From NCBI GenBank assembly GCA_037576195.1, contig CM075103.1, forward strand, positions 5,518,001 through 5,582,000: DNA of 64,000 nucleotides, read 5' to 3'. The notes under the pieces are model-generated. The model was not told the DNA's origin, did no database searches, and saw nothing but the letters and a program-made list of their open reading frames with translations. This document shows, piece by piece, positions 47,230 to 58,539 of this stretch (positions within the stretch are counted from its first letter, which is position 1; each line of letters opens with the position of its first letter). A program made the position numbers and the translations under genes. The stretch is from Phytoseiulus persimilis (Eukaryota > Arthropoda > Arachnida > Mesostigmata > Phytoseiidae).

Positions 47230-50200
47230 TACATCAAAGACAATTCAACGTGAGGAAATCACTGATACTCGGTGTAGCGGCGAGAAATGCACCTTCAGCG
47301 ACCGGTTCGATGGAAATCGAATGCACAGCGGAAAGAAGCAAACTGACAGCTGTGGGAAGAGCAGGACACTGTGAAGCGGAGTGTCGCTCTTGAAGACCGG
47401 ATAGTTCAAAAACGAAGTTTATTGCTCCTATTGAGCAATACTTCAACCTCCATCATAGATTCACAAACATAACAACGGGGGACCGAGTGTTTACCGAATG
47501 GATGCATTCTCGCAACAGCGGAAGTCTTTGGGGCGGTCTCAGGCAGTTGCGATAATCATCTCACGCTTCGAGAATCAGCCAGCGAGCTGGTCCGAAGATC
47601 AATGGTGATAGTGTCTTCATGATCACATACACAGCATTCAGATTAAAGGAATGATTCAATTCCATCAGAAGAAAGAGTTGATCATCAGTTTCCACTCGTT
47701 CGGACAAGCATCGGAGGACCTAGATGTGAAAGATCCAGACGCGCAGAGCCGCCAAAGTCCACCTTCTTTTAGAATTACAAGAATAGCTCCCGGAGATGGA
47801 AAACCATTCCAGATATTGGGCTATTTCAGAGCAATATGAGTGCAGAAGCCCGGCATGGATGCAATTTTTCGAAGTCATTCTGAGCTCACTTCGGTGTCGC
47901 AGAATGACTCCGAAACTGGGCCCGGTCTTCAGCCGTTTCCCGGACTCCTCCATCATGCTGGGTCAGACCCGAAACGATTTCGGAGAGCCCATACTATAGA
48001 GAACATTTCGAAAGCTCAGGCCTGAGCCCCGCCCCAGTCTCGTTCATCCAGTTCCCGCTTTAGGAGAGCTCAGGCCTCAGTTCTCATCTGTTGACACGTC
48101 TTCAAATAATGAGAACGGTACTATCTCTGAGGGTTGGAATGCGATACATAATATAACAGGGCCGTCGACCAATGGGTCTCGCGAGAAAGAGCCTGAGCCA
48201 TCGCGGTGAGAGGCCAACTGCTCATTCTCTCCCTCCCAGCATTGCGTTCGAGGCTCCTGTACTCCGTTACCAAATACCGTGTTGGATGGCTATCCCGCCA
48301 GAGGACGAGCAGGCATCCGAGCTGGTCTCAGACCTCCAGACCGCGGATAGCAAATGCCTCCGCGTGGAGCTTCAAGCGGATTGGAGGAAGGAAATTCCAC
48401 GGCGTCGATCAGCTTCAGCTACAATCATCCGCACCGCGAGACTTCCATCGCCATGACCACCGATTGCTCAGCGTTGCGGATCCCAATTTAACGATGCGAA
48501 AACCTTGAGTGTTCCTCCTTGTGCGTTTGGAGAGTGCAGCACCGCACCGCGGCTTCTTTCAGATACTCCTTGTCGCTGTCGTTTACCTGGATGTTGAGTC
48601 GAACGTGAGCTGTGGATCGCTGACAACTTCGTTGAACCTGTTCAACTTCGAGACTAAAGAGGAGTTGGTCGCGGTGTCTTGTTAAGCATCCACAGACTTC
48701 GTGACATCGTCATGACTGAAAACGGAACCCTTAGTCGGATACTATCGGCTCCCAGTCCGAACACAGCTTTGATGAACTTCCACTGTTTCCCGAGATCCTG
48801 CGTCTGAATTCTAATATCAATGCTCTGCCGCGAGTCTCGTACCCACAGCTTTACTCGAGCATTGCTTGACTCATTCAACCGCACCGACACAGTGAGGTCG
48901 GCGCTATTTGCATTCAGTCACTATTTAGATTCCTCTCTCTTAGTTCCCCGTACTGCAATGCTCCTCGTCTTTTCCTCTAGGTGCTGGGTGGTCACCAGGA
49001 ACTAACACCAAGGGCGAGCCCGGGCTCTCGCGACTGCAATGCTTCATGGGGAGCGTGTTTCGCATTCTCAGTTTTCCGAACGTAGCAAATCCATCCCTGA
49101 AGCTGAAATCTCAAGCCGTGTGGCCCTCAGCGTGATCAGCAGCAACCCTCGTATCACTCCCAAAACACTCGTACAATCATATTCTCCATACTCTGCGTGC
49201 GGTGGTCTCGTATCGAAAAATGTTTTGAGAGAAGTTCCTCGGATGCTCCTTCCTCCCTTCAATTCAGATTTCCGTCGTACAACGACGAGTCTATGAAGGA
49301 TTTTACGCGCTCTTATTGATCCACTTTTCCTCAGAGTGCCTCTGCTGACGAGTTTCTTCGGAGGGATTTTCGATAGGTCGGCTCCTCGAAAATGAAACTC
49401 CGCAGGAGTCCGAGTGCCAGTCTCGATGAGCTTACTTCGATCGATAGATATCTGCAGAACTGAACAGGAAAATGAATACGCGATGATCCCAGAGTCAGGG
49501 TTCCAATAGCACATGAAGAATCACAACTGGAGGGATTCTCACGCGGCCTTGCACACAGGGATGCCCAACATTCATGAAATCTGATTTCCGCGCTCAAGGA
49601 GTTCTTATCTGCCGCTTATCATGGTGCCAGATGGAACGTGGATTCCGTGCTGGGAATGATCGATGGTCTGCGATTCAAACTGGCTTCTAACGAGCCTTGG
49701 AGAAAGCAGCTCGAACTCCGTACTTACGGGGGCTCATCGGGAATTCTGAGGAGTCGCAGCTCACGCCCTCTCGGATTGGAGGCAATGAGAGATTCTTGCT
49801 TGGGCCACACTCATGCAGTGCGATTACATTCCACATCTGAGGAGCTTCAGCGTGCATTCCTGAGACCGTGGGCATTCTGCAATCGATGATACCATTCTAC
49901 TGCTAATGGGTTTGGAGGATTTTCGTAAATGTCTCACTGAGCCGCCCCTCCTTCCTGAAGCCGCGGTGTGCTCTCGACCTGCTGCCCGAGTGTGGCCGCT
50001 GTGAGCTAGAAATACAGCGTTATAGGTGAGCGTAAAATTCTTGAGTTCTCACAGTTGCCATTCAATCAAGCCAGTAGGTTTTTTGAGAGAAATGAGGTGC
50101 CCAGGCTGAAAGCGAAATAGAGGTTCAGCGATGGTCATATCCGAGCCTTGCACGCGATCAACGTTTCGGATTGGTTCGATGGAGCATCAATCTCTCATAA

Positions 50201-53200
50201 ATCTGGGTGAGTCGGGGGACGTACCATCCGGAGCCGCGGCTTCCCATGGAGAATGATGAGCGGAAAGATTCCGATTCGAGAATCAGAATCAATTCATGGA
50301 GATTCCCGTCTGGGAAAAAAACTGGTTTGAGAATCAAAATCGGTTCTGATTCAGATCCTGATTTTCCCTATATCCTTCACATCTAGCCCATATTTTTCGT
50401 ATATTCGTGACGAATCCAACACTGGAATCAATCTGAAAACTCTGAGTTTATATAAGCAAAAACGATTATCAGCTGAAGTCATGCATCGTGTGTGTGAGGC
50501 AGATTCAATTATTTTGCTTCGGTGTTTCCAAACGAGTTCTCGAAAGGATCATTCAGCTGACGATCCTCTGGGATCGAGGCACGAGTCAAATCTGCCCGTG
50601 AGGATAATTTTGTTCAGACTGATCGTGGCTTCCTATTTGAGAAGTTTCGGTGAACTTCGCATACCAGGAGTGCGGACACTTTTGGGTGCCGCACCTCGAA
50701 ATGGTCGGGGTTCCTGAAGCTGTCTCATGGGCGAGTGCTATGTAGCACTGGAATGCCAGCAGAGTCAACCTTGGCTCTCCATCTGAGGCGGATGCCGCCT
50801 TAAAGAAACTCTAGAAGCAGACAGAGAGTTTGCAAATTCATTGGCTCCACAACTCCTCGCGGTGAACTCAATCCAAGTTTCACGTCGGCGAATAATGTCC
50901 AGACTCGCTGGAGTTATTTTTGCGAATTTATCGCTGAGCGCTCCGATACCAAAACAGCGTGTGTTAAGACAGGCAGGAAACTCCCCGATCCGACAGTCAG
51001 AGCCTCAGCTTCCGCAGCCCCTGTTTCGAGTGAACGATATCGCCCCCGAGCTTGTTTCAAGAGTCACAAGAACAGCCTGGAGATTGAATGACCCTCGTTC
51101 GCGCTTCCAATACCGAACGAAGCGGGACGCTCGGGGAGGGGGAACATGCTATAGAGTTTGTTGTGGATGGGAACAGGTGCGTTTGACTTGTTGATGAGAG
51201 GTGGGGTGTAACGGGAAAGAACGAACGAGCCTCCCTCCCGGAGCGGCGCAACATCGAGTGAGGGATCGGCAAACACGATCTCGGCTCCGCAAGCCCCCCA
51301 CATCGCGAGCACTTTCACTCGATGTTTCTCCTCTTCCTCCAATTTTCTTGGTTTCTTCTTAGACCCGGTCTCTCGCGGCACTTGCAGGGGAATTTCCTTT
51401 CGGAGTACAACACGTTGGTCGATTCCCACTCCGGATTCCAGTCGTGGCACCGACAGAGTTTCCATTTGCCTAGAGCCAGGAGCGAGACACAATCAATGGC
51501 GTTGATAAGTTTCCTTCACTTCGTTCCTTTTCCCTCGGCCTTAGTTACTCTCTTTCTTCGGGCCAGCGAACGACAGGCTTGCTTGATAACTCCGCTCAAT
51601 AAACTCCCGAACAATAGATTCGCTCTTATCGTAGGCTTAATCTCTCCCTATTTATCCACCACTACCGGTAGGAAGGATTGCTGCATAAGGAAAAACACGT
51701 CCGGTTTCCTCCGCAGGATAGTTCCCGCTATATCCTGGAGGGGTCTATCTGAAGACCGAAACACTTTTCCTGCACTCCCGAAAGAGGTACCGTACTTGTC
51801 AGGAAGGAGCTCTCCTCATACACAGCGAGAAACCAGTGCATCCGTCACAATTGACTGTATCTCCTAGGATTCGACCGTCCTGTGCTCTTCGACGGAGGAG
51901 CCATGCTTCGCAGCTCCCCGTCTCCAAGTCGGGAGTTCGCTCCCGTGTTTTGAAATTCGTCTTTGCATTGGAATCGGTGGCCCGAGATCCTCGTATATTT
52001 CTCAGCCTGAATTCTTGATCAGTTCTCGGGGATCTCGGGTGAAACTCGATCTCATTGGGTGGGGCTACAAAGTATCTGATTCGGTTTGAAGCACTTGTGA
52101 CACCCGACTCGAGAGGGAGCAGGAGAGCCAGCCGGCACATATCGCAGGAAAAGCAATCGCCAATGACACGGCTCCCGTTCTTTCAGGGCGGCAGGCGGTG
52201 GGAGGAAGAAGCGCCCAAAAACTCGGATATCGATACAACGTAATTTATGAAGCTCCAAAAACGCTTGTTACTTGGAGGGAGCTCTTTGTTAAATATCGGC
52301 TCTCGAAACAATGACGGACAAGGATTTTAAGCTCTTTGCTAGCTCCATCGGGAAGTTGGTTCCTTTATGCCGCGTCAATAAATCTTTCGAGCGAATTCCG
52401 ATGTATCTCACTCGCTCTCTGTGGAAAATTCATTAGCCTCGAACACAGCGCGCCTTACGCGGTAGCTGCAAGTGTAACGACCTGCTGGTTACACGTGGAT
52501 TCCGAGGGGAACTACGCATTGCTCAGCTTTATGAATGGAAGGGGAAATACGTGAGGGTCGTTTCCGCCCCGTCACCGGAAAAGAAACAACAGGGAACCCG
52601 CGACTCGGCCCCGTGACTCGTCAGGAGCAAGTGAGAACTTACCTACTCGATGGTCCACGCGTTCGTCGGGCGGCATCACGATCGTGACCCGGTCACAGCG
52701 CGGCTCGTGGAACTTCATGAAGGAGCAAATGAGGAATGCCGTTCCTCAGAACAGAAGCGCCTCTCGAGTTTGCAAGGACGTACGAAAAGTTCGGAGAACT
52801 GATTGTGGTTCGACGATTTGGCAGTCTGGGTATTTTGGCGCTCGTGTTTCGAGAACTCTTCCCTGCATTCACCAAGTTTTCGCAATCATATAGAAGGCCC
52901 CGGGACCAGGGTCGTATCGACACAGACCCAGACGTGGCATCGACTGACATGGTGACAAACGACAGAGAAGAAGCAACTATTTCCGGCGTTATTTCCGGTC
53001 ACATATTTGCCCAGAGCGACGTCAGAGGCAAACGGGAAAATTTATTTGATTAACCCGAGCCGATTGATCTCGAGATCGGATGAAGTTGAAGGAATATATT
53101 CCAAAATAAGATGCAGGAAGATAGCTGAACGGATTGTTAAATGAGTTGGACAACAGTTGAGGCCCTCGGCGATCTTGAGTGGGGATCTACCGAACCCGAA

Positions 53201-55195
53201 TGCAGGGAATGCGGATTCAGTAGATCCCCAGTCAAGGTCGCATCGAGCGATTTTCGTGCTGATCTCTTTCCCCGTAAAACTGAGCTCGCATGATTGATGA
53301 GACGGTCGTAGAAGTTGCGGGACACGACAAGCTCTTCGTCAGCACCAGGCAAAGAGTTTGGTAAGAGCAGCGAAGCGTGGTTTGAACTTGGTTCCTCACG
53401 GGGGAATATTCGTAGAGGTCGGACACGCGTTCCTCTGCACCGCTGAGACCCGCATGCGACAAAAAACTACCGAAGCGAGCACCGAAATCAATGCTCTTTG
53501 ATCTAACGGGACGACTGCGGCTGTGTTCGCCGCGAGATAAGTCCGTTGTTTTAACGGACGGAGATTTGAAACAAAGCCCCTGTTTTGCTCCACTGTGATT
53601 CCCAGAAGGACGGTCTTTGGAATTTCTGGAGATTCGCGACATGGTACGGAGTTTCTCTGAGTCAATCTGATCTCTCTCGTGTGTTTCCTCGATCTTCGCG
53701 GCTCTGGGAGGCGCAGAAGGCCGGAGTTGGAACAATCACCGTGAACCACTTTAACAGGGACTCGGACGCCATAGAAACGACTTTGCTGGGATTCTATTCT
53801 CGGCCGCGGCTTCCGCGTGGATTCGATTCTGTCCCCGCCACAGAGGTCGGTCTCTACCTCGCCCAAGCCAAACATCGACAGCGGGTCTCAGACACGATTT
53901 CACTCGATTCCCTGGAGACGGATTTCAGGAAACGTGGGTTCTCTTTTTGTCGTCGTTCCTCTGTTGCGACTTGGCGGCGTCTAACCGAAAGCGGTGGTTA
54001 TCTGAGTGGCGCAGGCGGGGGAGCGCTTGAATGGCTGCCTGGCGAACTTTCCCAGGGTACCAGTCGGCGTTTGTTCCTCAGTAATCCCCATAGAAGCGGG
54101 ATTCTACGTAAGCGACCTCCTGAGCATCCTAGCCCCCTCCCCCACCGTGTTCGGAGCACAGCCTCATTGGTGCGGCACTTGAAGCCAACCGTCCAGCTCC
54201 CACAGAAAGCGGGCCTTCCCGAGCGAAACTTTGAAGCCTCTACAATGAGAGCCTCGGGTCGACCCTAACGTAGATTCCACCTCTGGCATGATTGCCGTAT
54301 CGTTGGAGTGAGGCCTTCAAAACACTGTTTCCAGGAGCGTTCGCTTCCGTTCGCTGCGCGACAGTGAGCAGATTCTTTCATCTGTCTGTTCTTGTGCCTG
54401 AGTGGAATTTCGCCCCAACGAGAATCAAGACTGGGCTCAGCAGGATCGACCGCGCTAGAATCGAGGTGGAGGAAGCGCGAAATGAGCGAGAGTGCTTTTT
54501 GCGGAAGTTCGCGTCCCATTAGCATAGTATTGTTCTGCTTCTGCCGAGGGTCAGAAAGTCGGCGAGCGCTCCAAGGTCGGCGGGCACTGAGCTCACGGGG
54601 CTCGATGCGATTCCGACTCGTATGGGGTTCGAGTTGTCACAGTGGTCCGAGTGTGGTGAAATCGGTCGAGCAGGGAAACGTGTCACGATTCGTATGCGAT
54701 GCCCAGACATTCCAGGAGAAGTTGCAGCGCGTAGGAGTTGAATGTCGTCTTCTTTCAGGTGGCAGACGCGAGCGGGGGCGACCGCGTTGGGCACAGCGGC
54801 GACAAACGAAAAGAGGAGTGAGAGCCTTGGGGGGAGAGGTGGGGGGCTATGGTGCAAGGTGGGAGGGCAGCTACACACCAAAATGAGAAAAATGTCTCTG
54901 CTACGTGCGCCCATCTACTGGCCAGCGAAGCCCCACGAGCGACCGGGTTGCTTGCTTGCTACGAGCCAGACGTGACAGGCATCCCGTCTCACTTCGTACC
55001 TCTGCATGGATCGCGGGGACAGGCGAGGGAACGACCGACAAGAAGGTGCTTTTCCAAAGTGGGGGTGTCAACCGAACTGACTGAGACGAGAGAACTGCTT
55101 CTGATTGAGAGCCACCGAGCCCGCTATTTCCAGGAGCACCTCGAGCTGTGGCTACCCACGCAGGTTCATATTCGGCAAACACTCGAGGGTCTGTC
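47230..55195. other. Long stretch without a recognised intact gene
   Basis: There are open frames up to 227 codons (53585-54268 plus), but they overlap frames on the other strand and lack family signatures. A minus-strand frame at 49068-49514 contains SKIPPKKLVSRGTLR, which may be the end of a worn MATH domain. A cluster of GAATC/GATTC words lies at 50265-50370. Confidence 0.35.
50265..50370. repeat. GATTC/GAATC-rich imperfect inverted repeat
   Basis: The words AGAATCAGAATCAATTC and, about 60 bases on, GAATCAAAATCGGTTCTGATT and TCAGATCCTGATTTT form imperfect direct and inverted repeats. The function is unknown. Confidence 0.5.
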
Positions 55196-55199
55196 GAAA

Positions 55200-55401
55200 T
55201 ATTCGACTCAACAGGAATACTCTACAGGAGAACATGTCGAAGTATCCCACTCAGCCCTACAAATCTTGAGCCCGTCAGCGCGGCGCAGGACCAGCAGCGA
55301 GTCGACTTGGGCCTTCAGGCCATGTCAAGTGAAACTCAAATTTCATCGAGTCGAGCTCCTCGGGCTTCCTGCGCTCGAGTCACTAGTTCGGTGGGACGTG
55401 A
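55200..55401 (-). pseudogene. MATH-like exon remnant A
   Basis: After a 3' splice site (CATTTCCAG, exon from 55401) the minus strand reads HVPPN, two stops, then EELDSMKFEFHLT. The same splice site and exon start recur at 57222 and 58489. The pattern PNGY...S(M/I).(V/F)E(L/F) fits the middle of a MATH domain. With stops inside, this copy is dead if it belongs to that family. Confidence 0.3.
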
Positions 55402-55695
55402 CTGGAAATGGTGAAACTTCCTCCCGGGACAGGTGCAAGTGTAGCTTCTCGACAGCTCCACATGTTGCAAATCTAACATGATCCGACGCCTCGTAATGAT
55501 TCGTTGCGACGGCTGGCCGCAAGCGTCCGACAGATTCCGCCACGCACTCCGACGCTGAAATGGAAATTGAGCTTTCTCTCGCAATCTCGCTTGAGTAGGA
55601 AACATCGGTTTTCATTGATTTTGGGGAACCAGATTGGTCTCGGAAGTCGGTTCTCGAGCAGACTCCTTGGCACCCCCAGACCGGCAGAGTATCTT

Positions 55696-55965
55696 TCACG
55701 AGTGGAACGCATTTTGCTTAGATGCTTCCGGTCGAGTGAGGACGCGTCGCTCCCAACTTGCGAGACGCTGAACGTTTACAGACAAGATCGGAAATCGTCT
55801 GGGATGATTACTGACAATGCGAGCGACTGATGAGAGCTGGGAATCTCCGGTATATGCGACGGAGAAGTGCCCAGAACCGATGTTATCAACCAGCCAGATG
55901 TGGCGAAACAATGGAGAGTTTCCAGAGTTTTTTTCCACAAAATATACAGCTTCCATGAAGGTCAA
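55696..55965 (-). pseudogene. Cdc7-like kinase N-lobe fragment
   Basis: The frame reads SPLFRHIWLVDNIGSGHFSVAY followed by VARIVSNHPRRF. The first part looks like a kinase glycine-rich loop (IGxGxFSxVY) preceded by the helix found in Cdc7 kinases, and the second part aligns with the Cdc7 text ALKHLIPTSHPIRI, with Arg at the place of the ATP-binding Lys. I see no HRD or DFG motif nearby on this strand. It is 90 codons long and begins just 6 bases from foldback-like copy 2. It may be a gene scrap or an exon whose neighbours I missed. Confidence 0.3.
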
Positions 55966-55971
55966 TCCTGT

Positions 55972-56764
55972 CGGAGCCGGTCATTTTGGCTTTGGACATT
56001 TTGGCTTCGGACGTTCTGGCACGGACTCTTTGGCTTTAGACATTTTGGCCTCGGAGACATCTTGGCTTTGGACATTTTGGCCTCGGAGACATCCTGGCTT
56101 TGGACATCCTCATCTTCGGAGAGCGAGGTCGTATAGTACACCCGGATCTATGGTGCATCTCGTCCGCTATCTTAGAGCAGGAATGAATTCCGCACCACGG
56201 AGAGCGGGAATCACTTGATATCGATTCCTGCGAGGATCTTCCCATGTTGCCAACCATGATTCTATCCTGAATTGATCGGAAAGAGGCCTCGTAGGTTCGA
56301 TAGAATCATGCTCAACAAGATACTAGCAGATATTAATGTCAGATGATTTCCGCTCTCCGTGGTGCGGAAATCATCCCGTTTTCCTATATTCGGGTTACAA
56401 AGCTAGCGGTATGGAATCTGAAGACAGGCTCGATTCGCGAGGGCCTACGTCAAGATCGGTAAAGGTCATCAGAACAACGGATAAGCTACGCAAGCATTGG
56501 TCAAACCCTCAAGGTATCGGATATAACTCGCCATCGAAATCGAGTCAAAACGTCCGAAGCCAAACACTCCGAGGCCGAAATGTCCTGAGCCGAGATGTCC
56601 CTGAGGCCAAAATGTCCTAAGCCACGACGTCTCCGAGACCAAAATGTCCTGAGCCAAGATGTCTCCGAGGCCAAAATGTCTGAAGCCAAACTGTCTTCGG
56701 GGCCAAAGTGTCCGTGCCGAAACGTCCGAAGCCAAAATGTCAAAAGCCAAAATGTCCTAGACCG
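55972..56764. mobile_element. Foldback-like element, copy 2
   Basis: This 793-bp copy lies in the opposite orientation to copy 1. It is flanked by a perfect 9-bp duplication, CAATCCTGT, at 55963-55971 and 56765-56773. The ends CGGAGCCGGTC and CTAGACCG match those of copy 1. The core, including both hairpins (56342-56375 and the CATGATTCTATC pair near 56255-56310), is nearly the same. The arms have fewer 32-bp units, which accounts for the 146-bp size difference. The frames running through the arms are repeat artefacts. No transposase is present. Confidence 0.93.
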
Positions 56765-56999
56765 CAATCCTGTACAATGTCGTGGAACGGTTGTACAGTG
56801 CACGCATGATTCACGGTTGGTTTTGTTTACGAAACTGATCTCGAACAGATATCGAGCTGAATCCAGAGTTCCGTGATATCACATGCCATGTTCCAGTAGA
56901 GTTCCGGTAATGGCCGACGTGGGGAACGCATGAAAATGAGAGGAGGACGAAGTTGACCGAATCGGGATGTGCCTGAACTTTCTGCTGGTGTACGCCTCC

Positions 57000-57222
57000 A
57001 AGTATTCGGAACAGTCGGATGCTCCGCAGAAGTCCTCGATCGTTCCTGTCTGCGACTGATCCAGGTAAGCTGTTGGAAACTCGTGCGAAATTTGAATTGC
57101 AAGCGCTCCACCCATCGGCTGAAAGCTCTGGGGAAGTTCCGGGAGTTCACGAGCAGAATGTCGGAGCTCCAACTCGATGTCGTGGAATTCTCTGGGCTGC
57201 CCGCTTGCGGTACCCTGATGGC
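57000..57222 (-). pseudogene. MATH-like exon remnant C
   Basis: After the splice site TTACTTTCAG (exon from 57222) the minus strand reads IRVPQAGSPEN in one frame and REFHDIELELRHS in the next, parallel to HVVPNG and NSMEVELLST of remnant B. The frame change suggests decay. The family assignment is tentative. Confidence 0.25.
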
Positions 57223-57225
57223 CTG

Positions 57226-58035
57226 AAAGTAAAAGTAAGTCCACTTCTGACCTTGAATCGTCCGCCCACAATTATTGAATCCGGAACTATCATGTCGGGT
57301 CGGAACAAATGCGGCGGGAGTCCCGTCACGTGACATAGGCCAGGCTTCTCCAGCAGACGTCTCTGATCGTTCCAATCGATAGTTCCACTCCGTATCACTC
57401 GAGGAGAAAGGCTACCGATACCTCTTGAGGACAAAGACCTGTTCCTCTGTGGGGAACAAGATTTGCAAGGCACTTTTCTACCTCAGGAATGTCAGTCAAC
57501 ACGAAGAGTGAGAACGAGAACCAAGATATGCCAGCTCCTCTTTCGTAGTTGTAGGTTCAGAATTATTCCGTATTTGCGGAACAGTCATATTTACACGCGC
57601 AATTGCTCACAAAACGAAGCCACGGACAAAAAGCAGCGATCCCGAGAAATCCTTGGAGAAGATACGAATGGAGAACTCGACGCCGAAAACACCGACAGGA
57701 TTATGGAGACAGATATGGAAACTCATTAGCGCTCCACGACAGCCTCGTCGGAGCACAAAGAAATGCCATCTTGGTCTCACACGATTTCGGGAGAGCACGA
57801 CCCGCCAAGTGGAGTTTCGGAAAATCGTCAAGCTCGAAATACTAATGCGAGCTCCTGCGTTAATTCAGCCGAATGCGGAAAGACGAATCCCTCCCAAAGA
57901 AGCCTCACCCAATTCTTTCCCTGTGATGACGTATGGTTGAATCGAAGAGCTCACAGCATATCACTGAGACAGGTCGCCGGAACGACGGAAGAAGCGCTCC
58001 GCCTCTACGAGATCGATTCGTTCTCATGAGTTCAC
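57226..58035. other. Between MATH-like remnants, nothing recognised
   Basis: No exon is identifiable with confidence, although the other parts of the remnant genes would be expected here. Confidence 0.3.
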
Positions 58036-58039
58036 TTAC

Positions 58040-58489
58040 GCCGCCCGGAAATCTCCGATGATTCTCCACTTCTGAACCCGGCAACTCGCTAGGAGCTCGT
58101 CCCAGTGACACATGGAACGGATGCTCTCATGCTCTTCTGGAAACAGCTCGAGGTGGTGCAGGACCCTCTGAGAGCAGAGGCGAATCGATTTGGGAGCTTT
58201 AACGTCGCCGTCTCGAGAATGATCGTTCATCTGGATTGCCTTTGACGATGTGAACCGTCCCTGGGAGCTACGCACCGACACTTTCGAACTCAACCCGAAC
58301 ATTCCGAGCGAGACTCAATATCGAATGCGAGTCCATTCCGTGATGTCGAACTTGGAAACTTTCAGCGCCGAATCGCACTATTCGACCAACCAAACAGGTC
58401 GGCCCGTTCCCCGTTTCTGTGTCGACAGTAGTTCAACTTCCATCGAGTTCACCCCCTCGGGTTCGAGATAACCATTCGGTACGACGTGA
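58040..58489 (-). pseudogene. MATH-like gene remnant B
   Basis: The segment starts after a 3' splice site (CGTTTTCCAG, exon from 58489) with HVVPNGYLEPEGVNSMEVELLS, typical of the PNGY centre of MATH domains. It continues to HESIRSMCHWDELLASCR, which resembles the MATH end, and stops at a good donor (GTAAGT at 58034-58039). Two in-frame stops interrupt the reading between these parts unless an intron removes them. It probably is a broken member of a local family. Confidence 0.35.
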
Positions 58490-58539
58490 CTGGAAAACGA
58501 CGAAACTTTTCCAGCAGAAAAGCTCTTGTCCGCCTACAG

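Noticed and set aside
53585-54268. A 227-codon plus-strand frame
   Set aside because: It overlaps two minus-strand frames of over 150 codons, has no recognisable domain, and shows no splice structure.
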